A stretch of DNA of 64,000 nucleotides. Origin: an uncultured Prevotella sp. GTDB lineage: Bacteria; Bacteroidota; Bacteroidia; Bacteroidales; Bacteroidaceae. The position numbers and the translations under genes were made by a program. The stretch's first letter is position 1. Every line of letters starts with the position of its first letter. Location of the stretch: positions 1 to 64,000 of the forward strand of contig ONAR01000005.1 of the NCBI GenBank assembly GCA_900315835.1, read 5' to 3'. The notes beneath the pieces were generated by a model. That model was not told the DNA's origin and did no database searches. It saw only the letters and a list, made by a program, of their open reading frames with translations. Of the stretch, positions 28,027-35,861 are shown piece by piece.

Positions 28027-29072
28027 TGATGGGCTATTCTAAGAATCGTATCACAGATTGTACGGTTCTGCTCTGCACGGCCTAACGTTATGCGCATATG
28101 CGTATTCAGGTCAGGCTCATTCATGAACTTCACCTTGTAGTCTTCGTCGGCAAAAGCCTGCTGCAGCTTTTCCTTAAGATGAATGGGATATTTGATAAGA
28201 ATGAAGTTGGCCACACTCTTATATACTTTGAAACCTTTCAGCTTGCCAATTTCTTTTGTGTACATATCCCGCGCTTCCTGCATCACCCTCGCAATTTCGC
28301 GGTAATGGTCACTGCTTTTAAGAGCCGCAATTCCCACTTCCTCTGAAAGTCGGTCGTAGCCAAGATACATGTTTGCGTATTTGGCAAAGCGTTCCATCTC
28401 ATCTCCTTTGCCAATGAAGCCAAAACCGAGACGCAATCCGGGAAGACCATAAAATTTGCTAAGTGTTCGACAGAATACAATGTTGCTACGGGTTTCTACC
28501 AGATGCTTTATATATAAGGTGTCGCTGGTAACGTAGGAAGCATAAGCCTCATCCACCAGAATGACAGTTTCCTTGGGCACGATGTCGCAGAGATGTTCCA
28601 ATTCTGTTGGTGTCAAACCATTGCCCGTAGGATTATTAGGCGTTGCAACAAGTAGTACTTTGGGACGAACCTCATTAACCTGCCGCTCCAAAGCATCAAA
28701 GTCGTACTTGAAAGTATCGTCTGTTTCAATTACATTATATTGTAGGGTCTTACCGTTCACTTCTGCTGCGATATTGGCATAATACCACCATGAGAACTTT
28801 GGAATCATCATGATTCTATTGCTTCCTTCCTCTGTAAGGAAGAAGTGGACTGCCTTTTTCAGCAAATCCTCTGCCCCATACCCCAGCAGCACCTGTTGCT
28901 CATCAATCTGAAATTGCTCAGAAAGAAATACCGAAAAGATACTTTTCTTTCCCTGGTCATAAATGCGCGTGTAGAAAGCAAATTTGCTTAGGTCAAAATT
29001 CTTGATTGTGTCAACAACAAGCTGAGATGGCTTAAAGTTGAACTCATTCCTATCAAGGTAATTCATTGTCAA
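28023..29072 (-). CDS. Class I/II PLP-dependent aminotransferase (HisC/CobD-like)
   Basis: 349 residues. Motifs of fold-type I enzymes: LGYGAEDLL near 85, ATPNNPTGNGL, LVDEAYASY, and the PLP Lys in RTLSKFYGLPGLRLGF. The closest families are histidinol-phosphate aminotransferase and threonine/serine-phosphate decarboxylase (CobD-type). Since it heads a LicC-LicD operon and no choline kinase is present, a decarboxylase supplying ethanolamine phosphate or aminopropanol phosphate is a reasonable hypothesis; ordinary transamination is the alternative. A second ATG lies two codons later (29066). The 5' region holds a structured leader with a terminator. Confidence 0.8.
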   Translation of the reverse strand: MTMNYLDRNEFNFKPSQLVVDTIKNFDLSKFAFYTRIYDQGKKSIFSVFLSEQFQIDEQQVLLGYGAEDLLKKAVHFFLTEEGSNRIMMIPKFSWWYYANIAAEVNGKTLQYNVIETDDTFKYDFDALERQVNEVRPKVLLVATPNNPTGNGLTPTELEHLCDIVPKETVILVDEAYASYVTSDTLYIKHLVETRSNIVFCRTLSKFYGLPGLRLGFGFIGKGDEMERFAKYANMYLGYDRLSEEVGIAALKSSDHYREIARVMQEARDMYTKEIGKLKGFKVYKSVANFILIKYPIHLKEKLQQAFADEDYKVKFMNEPDLNTHMRITLGRAEQNRTICDTILRIAHQ

Positions 29073-29260
29073 TATTAATTTATACTATAATAATTATTCT
29101 TTCTTCTTTACTCCATACCCAAAGGACATCCGCTAATAGTTTATAGACTATTTCAACTACATATCCAGATACGAAGTAGTTACTAGGAGCAAAATTAGTT
29201 AAATTTCCCGAATTACAAGTCTCTTCTTCTAAAAAACATCGACAAAAGCAAGATATTCAA

Positions 29261-29306
29261 CAAAAAACGGCTTCACCTACATACTCGTTTCGTGCATGAT
29301 GAAGCC
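29261..29306 (-). terminator. Rho-independent terminator upstream of the LicD operon
   Basis: On the minus strand GGCTTCA pairs with TGAAGCC, with an inner CATGC/GTATG helix, followed by GTTTTTTG. It stands about 190 bp before the aminotransferase start, so it ends a short transcript or acts as an attenuator. Confidence 0.65.
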
Positions 29307-29397
29307 ATAGACATCTGCATTGTCGTTAGCTTCGACTGGATTGATAATTGGTGGAGACGGCGGGCAATATCCGTGTTTCGGACAAGCTGTTTACTTC
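29262..29397 (-). ncRNA. Candidate small RNA or regulatory leader (~135 nt)
   Basis: A minus-strand TATCTTTG box at 29404-29411 would start a transcript near 29397 that ends at the terminator at 29261-29306. In between are two further hairpins, TCCG-AAACA-CGGA and GTCG-(7 nt)-CGAC. There is no convincing open frame. It could be a free small RNA or the leader of the aminotransferase-LicC-LicD operon. No Rfam family was recognised by eye. Confidence 0.4.
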
Positions 29398-29477
29398 CGA
29401 TTGCAAAGATAAGATTAACCAAAGGAAGAGCAAGCTTTTTTTGTTGATTTTTTACAAAGGATTTAACCAATAATACG

Positions 29478-29485
29478 TATCTTTG
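29478..29485 (+). promoter_or_regulatory. -7 box TATCTTTG 4 bp before the glycosyltransferase ATG
   Basis: If used, transcription begins at or next to the ATG, giving a leaderless mRNA. The start codon cannot be moved downstream without losing the conserved N-terminus. Confidence 0.5.
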
Positions 29486-29489
29486 CAAT

Positions 29490-30620
29490 ATGAAGAAAAT
29501 ATTTGGCTACGATGCCAAGCGCATTGTGCGCAATGCCTCGGGACTTGGCAACTACGGAAGGACACTTGTCAACGCCCTGGCCGCACTCGCCCCGGAGACG
29601 GAGCTGCTGCTCTATGCTCCTGATGCCGGGCGCGAGGACTTGCGGGCGCAGGTGACCAATGCAGACAACATCGCCTTCCGCTACTCCAACTGCCGCACGG
29701 CGCTGGGGAAGGACCTGTGGCGGCGGTCGGGCATGGTCAGCGACCTCCGACGCGACGGCGTACAGCTCTTCCACGGGCTGACGGGCGAACTGCCAAGTGG
29801 CCTCCACAAGGCCGGCATCCCGTCGGTCGTCACCATCCACGACCTCATCTTCCTCCGCCATCCGGAGTATTACCACCGGTTCGACGCCTGGCTCTACCGC
29901 CGTAAGTTCTACGCCACACTGCGCGAGGCCGACCGCATCATCGCCATCAGCGAATGCACCAAGCGCGACATTCTCTACTACAGCGACTACCCCGCCGACC
30001 GCATCGACGTCATCTATCAGAGTTGCGACCGTCGATTCGCCCAACCTGTGAGCAGCGACCGCATGTCAGGCGTCAACGATAAATACCAGCTGCCACAGCG
30101 CTTCGTACTGAATGTGGGGACCATCGAGACGCGCAAGAACATTTTGCTTGCCGTCAAGTCGATGCCGCAATGGCCCGACGACCTGCATCTGGTCATCGTC
30201 GGCCGCGCCACGCCCTATGTCAAACAAGTGATGGCCACAGCCCGGCAGTTGGGCGTTGCCGACCGCGTCCACTTGCTCCACGGCGTACCCACCGACGACC
30301 TCATCGCCATCTATCACCTGGCCCAGTGCTTCGTCTATCCGTCGCGCTACGAGGGCTTCGGCATTCCCATCATCGAGGCCATACAGAGCGGACTGCCCGT
30401 GGTGGCTGCCACCGGTTCCTGCTTGGAGGAGGCCGGCGGACCGGCAAGTCTGTATGTCGGCCCCGACGACGCCCAAGCCATGGCGCAGGCCATTGCCACG
30501 GTCATCAGCGAGCGCGATGAGCGGGTGGCGGCCAGCCAACAGTTCATCCGCCGCTTCGAGAACAGCGATGTGGCCCAACAAGTGGAAGCCGTCTATCACC
30601 GCCTTCTGCCATCATATTGA
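29490..30620 (+). CDS. Glycosyltransferase family 4 protein
   Basis: 376 residues in the GT-B fold of family GT4. The N-terminal half opens with FGYDAKRIVRNASGLGNYGRTL; the C-terminal donor site contains NVGTIETRKN and YPSRYEGFGIPIIEAIQSG with the conserved EGFGxPxxE. It transfers a sugar from a nucleotide-sugar donor in the cytoplasm, probably for lipopolysaccharide, capsule or glycoprotein glycan. No other glycan genes lie on this strand. Its -7 box is 4 bp before the ATG, suggesting a leaderless mRNA. Confidence 0.93.
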   Translation: MKKIFGYDAKRIVRNASGLGNYGRTLVNALAALAPETELLLYAPDAGREDLRAQVTNADNIAFRYSNCRTALGKDLWRRSGMVSDLRRDGVQLFHGLTGELPSGLHKAGIPSVVTIHDLIFLRHPEYYHRFDAWLYRRKFYATLREADRIIAISECTKRDILYYSDYPADRIDVIYQSCDRRFAQPVSSDRMSGVNDKYQLPQRFVLNVGTIETRKNILLAVKSMPQWPDDLHLVIVGRATPYVKQVMATARQLGVADRVHLLHGVPTDDLIAIYHLAQCFVYPSRYEGFGIPIIEAIQSGLPVVAATGSCLEEAGGPASLYVGPDDAQAMAQAIATVISERDERVAASQQFIRRFENSDVAQQVEAVYHRLLPSY

Positions 30621-30646
30621 GGACGCTGAGAAAGCTGATTGACGGC

Positions 30647-30769
30647 CTACCCCTCTTTCTTCGTCGACAGCTTACGGTATTCCGTCGGCGTGAGGTTATA
30701 CTTATTCTTAAACGCACGGTAGAACGTGCGGTTGATGTAATCGAAGATGCGTTGCTGCTCTTTCAGCAT
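30647..30769 (-). pseudogene. Remnant of an AraC-family regulator (C-terminal HTH)
   Basis: A 40-codon frame reads RTFYRAFKNKYNLTPTEYRKL, the very end of the AraC/XylS helix-turn-helix domain (normally SFxRxFKxxxGxTPxxYR). A stop codon sits directly before its ATG and the rest of the regulator is absent, so it is a relic and not a gene. The remaining gap up to 30933 holds no other feature. Confidence 0.7.
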
Positions 30770-30933
30770 TTACTCCGCCTGCGCATGCTTTCCCTCACTG
30801 ATAATTGGCCAAGCACACATACCATCATAATGATCTTTTTCATTGTCGTGTCTGATTTAGTGAAATAATAGGCTTATCATATCCCTGCCTCACTATATTA
30901 TAGGGATGAGGCAGGGACTAATCTCTTTGGAAA

Positions 30934-31911
30934 TCAATAGTTCTTCAGGATATAGCGGAAACTACTACCGGCATTGGTGTTGATGTCGACGCCGCGGTAG
31001 CCGTCCCAGTCACCGAGGTTGGCGTTGAGGCCATAGACAAAGTTGTTGTTCTGCTGTCTGCTGTCATAGCTCTTCACCTCAAGTGTTTTCAGACCATTGC
31101 TATTCTGGGCCTTGGTGTAGTAAAGCCACATATTCTTGCCACCCGTATTGCTGTTGAGCGATCCCTGGTTGTTGCCGAAATAGGGCACGGCGGTGTAAGA
31201 AGCACCTCCATAGGTAAAGTCACCGATGTGCCATTCCACGATGATGTAGAGGTTGGTAATGGCTTGGCTGTTTGAGGTGGTCTGCTTATAACCGATATAA
31301 ACATAGTCTCCTCCTACTCCTTGGTTGAGATCCTGCGTGATGATGCTGTATCCCCGACTGGCCAGCTCACCCTGTGCCTGACTCTCCGATCCTGCAGCCG
31401 CAACGGCAAGGTCGCTGATGTACTTGGTCTGTGGAATGTAACCGGAATTGCCACTTGGCAGCACGTCTTCGTCGAAGTCGGAGCTTATATCCTCCATGCG
31501 ATAGTTGGTCGCTGTGGGACGGAAGCTGTAGAGCGTGTCGCCTGTGGCGGACTTGATGAGGAAGAAGGCGTAGCTGGCAGCGTACTCATTCTTGTTGATG
31601 ACTGCCTCGGCCAGTTGACATTGTTTCACCGCTGCAGCATCGTTGGACTCACTGCTGCCTTCGTCGAAGGTTATCGTCTTAAGCGACTTGGTGTTAAGGT
31701 AGGTAAGGAGAGTGTTCTCAATAGCCGTCATTTCACTGAGCACCTTTGTGGAGTCGCTGTAGCCTTTGACCACAAGGCGTGCCTGATAGGTGGAAGGGTT
31801 GGCTGCCTCGGGACTGCCGATGTCCTGACTTTCATTAGAGGAGCAGCCTGCGACGGCAAGCAGCGCCATGGCTGCGGCCGCTGTCTGAAGATACAATCTG
31901 ATGTGTTTCAT
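30934..31911 (-). CDS. Hypothetical lipoprotein, third gene of the C13-peptidase operon
   Basis: 325 residues. A lipoprotein signal ends LAVAGC, followed by SSNES. I do not recognise a family. The protein is Asn/Gly/Thr/Tyr-rich in its second half (GDYVYIGYKQTTSNSQAITNLY and after), typical of secreted beta-rich Bacteroidetes proteins. It follows the PBP-C13 fusion gene by 31 bp on the same strand. It may be the partner or substrate of that peptidase; nothing in the sequence proves this. Confidence 0.75.
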   Translation of the reverse strand: MKHIRLYLQTAAAAMALLAVAGCSSNESQDIGSPEAANPSTYQARLVVKGYSDSTKVLSEMTAIENTLLTYLNTKSLKTITFDEGSSESNDAAAVKQCQLAEAVINKNEYAASYAFFLIKSATGDTLYSFRPTATNYRMEDISSDFDEDVLPSGNSGYIPQTKYISDLAVAAAGSESQAQGELASRGYSIITQDLNQGVGGDYVYIGYKQTTSNSQAITNLYIIVEWHIGDFTYGGASYTAVPYFGNNQGSLNSNTGGKNMWLYYTKAQNSNGLKTLEVKSYDSRQQNNNFVYGLNANLGDWDGYRGVDINTNAGSSFRYILKNY

Positions 31912-31942
31912 TTTTATTTAATGTTATTGATGAATTGTCTGC

Positions 31943-34090
31943 TTAGAACCACCCTTTCATCGTGGTGATGTTGAGGTTGCCGAAGTGGGCCTGGTTATAG
32001 AGCCGCGGGTGGGAACCGATGGTGTTCGTGGTGAGGCGGTAGTACAGGTCCTTGATGGTGACGGCGGAGTTGGCGGAGATGGCCTCGGTCAGGGTGGACG
32101 AGAAGCGGTTGGTCATCCAGGTCTTCAGCGTGGGACTGTAGATGTCGGCCTTCGACGTCTCGCGCTCGTCGGCGGCAGTGATGGCCATCATGCCCGGCGT
32201 ACCCTCGATGCGCTGCATGACGCTGGCCGAGAAACAGGTCTCCACAAACCAGCCCATCTTGCGGTAGCAGCCCTTGGCGCGCAGAGCTTCGGCGGTCGCG
32301 CTCATGAGGTCGGCCGTGAAGCCCTCGCTGCGGTTGCACCACACCATCTGACCGTATTCGCCGTGCCCGCTCCAGAACACGAACACGTTGTCGTTGGCCG
32401 TCGACCGGATGACCTGCGGCAGACGGTCGCTCGTCTCGCCGCAGAGGATGCGCTGGATGTCGGATGGCTCCAGCGCCGAGGGGTGGTAGTCAATGGTCAC
32501 GTCGTGGTAGAGGTTGGGGCCGTCGGGCGACACACGTATGTTGCCGGGCTCGGTATTGGCCGGGTTGTTGGCCAGGTCGTCCTCCATGATGAGTACGATG
32601 TGGTCGTCGTCATAACCGCGGCTTTTAAGCAGTTGGTACATATTGAGTACGTCGGCCTGCTGCCGGTAGTTGCCCCATCCTGTTGACGGCGCCACGAGCA
32701 GTGCCCAACGCTCGCCCAGCGCGGGATAGCTGATGCTGACGTTGCTGTTGGCTATGCTGTCGGTGCGGCTCGCTTTCCAGTTCCACCCCGCCAGCGCCGC
32801 GTCGGTGCGCTTGCTGCCGTCGGTGGAGGCGAAATCTTGGATGACGAACTGACCGTCGTGGACGGTGAAGTCGATGTAGGTGGAATGCAACACGTTGGTA
32901 TAGACGGTCTTGTCGAAATCGAGCGGTCCGCTGGCGCCGTATATATTATAAGGTGAACCATTGGCGATGGCCCTGAACTCGTCGCGCATGCCACTGATAT
33001 CCCACGCGATGAGCGACTGGCCGTCGGTGGCGACGATGGTGCGCAACTGCTCGTTGAGGTCGTAGCCGCCCGTCACCTCCTGTTGGCGCAGGGCAAAGGC
33101 GATGAGCATGAGTGCGTCGTAGAGGTTAGTCTCCTCCACGGTGGGCGTCTCGCCGAATTTCGTCTTATAGCTCACCTCAAAGCCTGACTCGGGATTGGCA
33201 TACATGCATACGCCCGAGACGCCTTCGGCGATGTCGCCCAGTGCGGGCAAAGCCATGTCGTAGGCCATATCACTCATCAGCATGGGCGTGGCGCCGGACG
33301 TGGTGGCGCGGAGGCGGGCGCCGGTCAACACATCCTGCTGGTTGGCGGGCACGAAGATGACGTAGTCGGAGCTGCTCTGCAGGGCTTTAGAGAGCACTGC
33401 CTCGCATTGCCCTTCACCGTAGCGCACCACATCGTCGACCGTCAGCCCCATCTCGATGGCTTGGAAGGCGAACCAGTCGCTGAAGGTCTCGCCGTAAATG
33501 TCGTCGGCCGCCACGAGGCGCACCCGCCGGGCACCATAGCTATAGGCCTTGCCCAACAGCACCTCGCACTGCGAGATGTCGCTCTCAGCCAGAGCCCAGA
33601 GGAACCCCATGCCCGAAAAGCCGCGGATGAGCTGCGCCGACGAGGCCGAGGGCGTGATGAGCGGTTTGCCGCGGAGCGACAGCTCGTCGGCAAGGGCGTA
33701 GGTATCGACCGAACTATAGGGTCCCACCACGGCCACGATGCCGTCGTCGGCAACGAGCTGTTTGCCGAGCGTAGCCATGTTCTCGGTGTTCTCGTCATGC
33801 CATTCTATCGACAGCCGCACACCGCTGTCCAGACCAAGCTGGGCGGCATTGAGGTTGTCGGCTGCCCACTGCGCCGTACGCGCGTAGCGCTGCTTGCTGT
33901 AGGCGTCGAGCGGCATCACCACAGCCACGCGGTAGGTGGTGAAGGGCGTGGCCGAGACATCGGCAACGGCATCGTCGTCGGAGCAGGCGGCCAGCACCAG
34001 GGCGATGAGCAGCGTCGGCAACAGGCTTACCACTGCATTTCTGAACAGGGGCAGTTCCACAAGGCGGTTATTGATTCGTCTCATAGTCAT
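31943..34090 (-). CDS. Lipoprotein fusing a periplasmic-binding-protein domain to a legumain-like C13 peptidase domain
   Basis: 715 residues. The signal ends LVLAAC and the next residues are SDDD, close to the lipoprotein export signal that sends Bacteroides lipoproteins to the cell surface. Residues 50-430 match type 1 periplasmic-binding proteins of the Leu/Ile/Val class (VAVVMPLDAYSKQRYARTAQ, VAVVGPYSSVDTYALADEL). Residues 465-715 match the caspase-fold C13 family (legumain, GPI transamidase): WGNYRQQADVLNMYQLLKSRG, the catalytic His576 in FWSGHGEYG and Cys619 in WFVETCFSAS, 43 residues apart as in legumains. Legumains cut after Asn or ligate there. The gene overlaps the preceding lipoprotein gene by 23 bp. 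A ligand-gated surface peptidase is an inference. Confidence 0.85.
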   Translation of the reverse strand: MTMRRINNRLVELPLFRNAVVSLLPTLLIALVLAACSDDDAVADVSATPFTTYRVAVVMPLDAYSKQRYARTAQWAADNLNAAQLGLDSGVRLSIEWHDENTENMATLGKQLVADDGIVAVVGPYSSVDTYALADELSLRGKPLITPSASSAQLIRGFSGMGFLWALAESDISQCEVLLGKAYSYGARRVRLVAADDIYGETFSDWFAFQAIEMGLTVDDVVRYGEGQCEAVLSKALQSSSDYVIFVPANQQDVLTGARLRATTSGATPMLMSDMAYDMALPALGDIAEGVSGVCMYANPESGFEVSYKTKFGETPTVEETNLYDALMLIAFALRQQEVTGGYDLNEQLRTIVATDGQSLIAWDISGMRDEFRAIANGSPYNIYGASGPLDFDKTVYTNVLHSTYIDFTVHDGQFVIQDFASTDGSKRTDAALAGWNWKASRTDSIANSNVSISYPALGERWALLVAPSTGWGNYRQQADVLNMYQLLKSRGYDDDHIVLIMEDDLANNPANTEPGNIRVSPDGPNLYHDVTIDYHPSALEPSDIQRILCGETSDRLPQVIRSTANDNVFVFWSGHGEYGQMVWCNRSEGFTADLMSATAEALRAKGCYRKMGWFVETCFSASVMQRIEGTPGMMAITAADERETSKADIYSPTLKTWMTNRFSSTLTEAISANSAVTIKDLYYRLTTNTIGSHPRLYNQAHFGNLNITTMKGWF

Positions 34091-35135
34091 CTTCTTTGGT
34101 TAAGGCTTGTTGGCGTATCGCTTCGACGGCCGCACGCAGCCCATCATAGCGGCTGTCATCAGCGACCTTCACCTCCATATAACCGGAGGCGAGGCCGTAG
34201 CTGTAGTGGCGGTTGATCGGCTGGCCGCTGCGCCAGGTGCTGATGAAGTCGAACACGGCGCGGTCGATGTGTTTGAGGATGGAGAAGGCCACGGCATAGG
34301 AGGTCTGCTGTTGGTCGACATCCATACCGGCGGTGAAGAAGGCGGTGGGGTATTCGCGGGTGTAGCGCAGGATGCCCTGACAGCTGCCGCCTGCAATGGG
34401 CAGCACCATGCCGTAGCGCCCCCTGAGCGCATAGCAGAGGCGGTAGAGCGAGTCGGCCATGGCATAGCCGGTCTGGTCGTCGGCCAGCGGGTAGACGTCA
34501 ATCCGCTTCCCGCCCGCATCGATGAAGCCGTCGCGGTAGGCCTCGTAGCAGTTGATGATGGTGGCCTCGGTGGTATTGGCCACGATGACCGCCGCACTGT
34601 CGCCCCCAGCGAGCAGCGGCGTGATGTAGCCCGCTGTGTAGCCTGCGCCGTAGAAGGGCAGGCGGATGGTGTAATAGGGTGCATCCTTGGTCGCGCTCTC
34701 CAACAGCATGACGCGGGCGTTGTCCTGGTCGGGCAATCGGTCGGCTTTGGCCTTGAGGTAAGCCTCATATTCGCCCGATGCCGCAATGAGGAGGCGGCGG
34801 GGGGTCGTCTGACGGTCGTTGAGCCACGCGTCGAAATACGGCTCGGCTTCCTCGTAGGAGGTCGGCACGATGACGCGCAGCGTGATGTCGAGCGCGTTCT
34901 CGCTCTGGCGCAGTCCTGAGTAGATGAGGTCGCTGTAGCTGCGGTCGCCCAAGCCGTTGGCGCCCATGATGGCGGTCACCACCCACTGCTCGCCCGCCAC
35001 GTCGGCAGTCTCATCGGTGCTGCACGAAGCCACCGACAGCAGTAGGGGCAGGGCCATGAGCCATGACACCAGCCTGCCTACAAAGCGCGGCTGACGGTGA
35101 CGGCCATGAGGTAATGTGATGAGCTGTTTGTTCAT
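34068..35135 (-). CDS. BMP/PnrA-like substrate-binding lipoprotein
   Basis: 355 residues. The lipobox is LLSVASC, then STDETAD. The body resembles the basic membrane protein/PnrA family of nucleoside- or sugar-binding lipoproteins: VVTAIMGANGLGDRSYSDLIYSGL, later TRRLLIAASGEYE-like strands, FYGAGYTAGYITPLLAG and MVLPIAGGSCQGILRY. No ABC permease or ATPase gene is near, so it is more likely a sensor or scaffold than a transporter part. An earlier in-frame ATG at 35201 overlaps the -7 box (35199-35206), so 35135 is taken. It is the first gene of the lipoprotein trio. Confidence 0.8.
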   Translation of the reverse strand: MNKQLITLPHGRHRQPRFVGRLVSWLMALPLLLSVASCSTDETADVAGEQWVVTAIMGANGLGDRSYSDLIYSGLRQSENALDITLRVIVPTSYEEAEPYFDAWLNDRQTTPRRLLIAASGEYEAYLKAKADRLPDQDNARVMLLESATKDAPYYTIRLPFYGAGYTAGYITPLLAGGDSAAVIVANTTEATIINCYEAYRDGFIDAGGKRIDVYPLADDQTGYAMADSLYRLCYALRGRYGMVLPIAGGSCQGILRYTREYPTAFFTAGMDVDQQQTSYAVAFSILKHIDRAVFDFISTWRSGQPINRHYSYGLASGYMEVKVADDSRYDGLRAAVEAIRQQALTKEDDYETNQ

Positions 35136-35198
35136 ATTGCGCGTGGTTTCATCCACCGGCAACAGCACAATGCGCATTGCCGTGATGATGTTACGCTG

Positions 35199-35206
35199 CA
35201 AAATTA
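35199..35206 (-). promoter_or_regulatory. -7 box TAATTTTG of the lipoprotein operon
   Basis: Minus-strand TAATTTTG, 63 bp before the start codon. It decides against the ATG at 35201. Confidence 0.45.
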
Positions 35207-35303
35207 GGTATTAAGGTTCAACGAACGGGGAAAAATGGTCCCACCTTTATGCCAAAACGTGCACAACCTTATGCCAAAACGATGAAATGGGCGATTTTTG
35301 GCG

Positions 35304-35753
35304 CTATAGCTCCTCGTATCGCGGCAGATGGTCGACGAAGACATATTTCTCGCCATCCTCCGACAGCTTGCAGCAATAATGGGAAAGGCCGTTAGACACC
35401 ACGAGCCAAGGCGCATGGAGCAGGAGGTTGTAGGCCGTAATCTGATTAAACACCTTCTGCGTGATGCTCACCATCGGCGCCTTGTACTCGATAATCATGC
35501 GTGGCCGAAGGTCACGGTCGTAAAGCACGCTGTCGGCGCGGAGCTGCTTCTGCCCCACACTCAACTGCACCTCGTTGGCCATCAGCGGCGCGGGATAGCC
35601 TAAATGCTCGATTAAATAATGCGTGAAATGCTGACGCACCCACTCCTCCGGCGTCAACGCGACATAGCGGCGGCGCAGCGTATCAAAAATTTGGGGGTGC
35701 TCACGGCTTCCGCCCAACTTTATTTCGTATGGAGGCAAATTTAATCGAATCAT
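35304..35753 (-). CDS. HsdR_N (type I restriction enzyme R N-terminal-like) domain protein
   Basis: 149 residues, a free-standing PD-(D/E)xK-type domain like the N-terminus of type I restriction R subunits: EEWVRQHFTHYLIEHLGYP, ADSVLYDRDLRPRMIIEYKAP (with Asp and Glu-x-Lys of the nuclease core) and FNQITAYNLLLHAPWLVVSNG. Such orphan proteins are common in Bacteroidetes next to holA; their role is unknown. The frame is open for 80 codons upstream, but that covers the holA promoter and start, so ATG 35753 is used. The gene is divergent from holA and not linked to the hsd locus at 41.7 kb. Confidence 0.85.
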   Translation of the reverse strand: MIRLNLPPYEIKLGGSREHPQIFDTLRRRYVALTPEEWVRQHFTHYLIEHLGYPAPLMANEVQLSVGQKQLRADSVLYDRDLRPRMIIEYKAPMVSITQKVFNQITAYNLLLHAPWLVVSNGLSHYCCKLSEDGEKYVFVDHLPRYEEL

Positions 35754-35758
35754 TTTCG

Positions 35759-35820
35759 TACCTTTGCAAGCAAGGAGGCGGCAAACGTCGCCACACGGCT
35801 TGGGACTGTCTGCAAAGGTA
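35759..35820. promoter_or_regulatory. Face-to-face promoter boxes of holA and the HsdR_N gene
   Basis: TACCTTTGCA on the plus strand (box 35759-35766) and its mirror TGCAAAGGTA (minus box 35813-35820) form an inverted pair. Both transcripts would start between the boxes and overlap by about 35 bp. Confidence 0.5.
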
Positions 35821-35861
35821 AACATTTGCGGCGAGAAAGCCCGTATCAAAAGAAAGATTTT

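Noticed and set aside
29273..29488. 71-codon minus-strand frame before the glycosyltransferase gene
   Set aside because: It begins upstream of the -7 box that would transcribe it and ends in the terminator hairpin; the region is better explained as a leader or small RNA.
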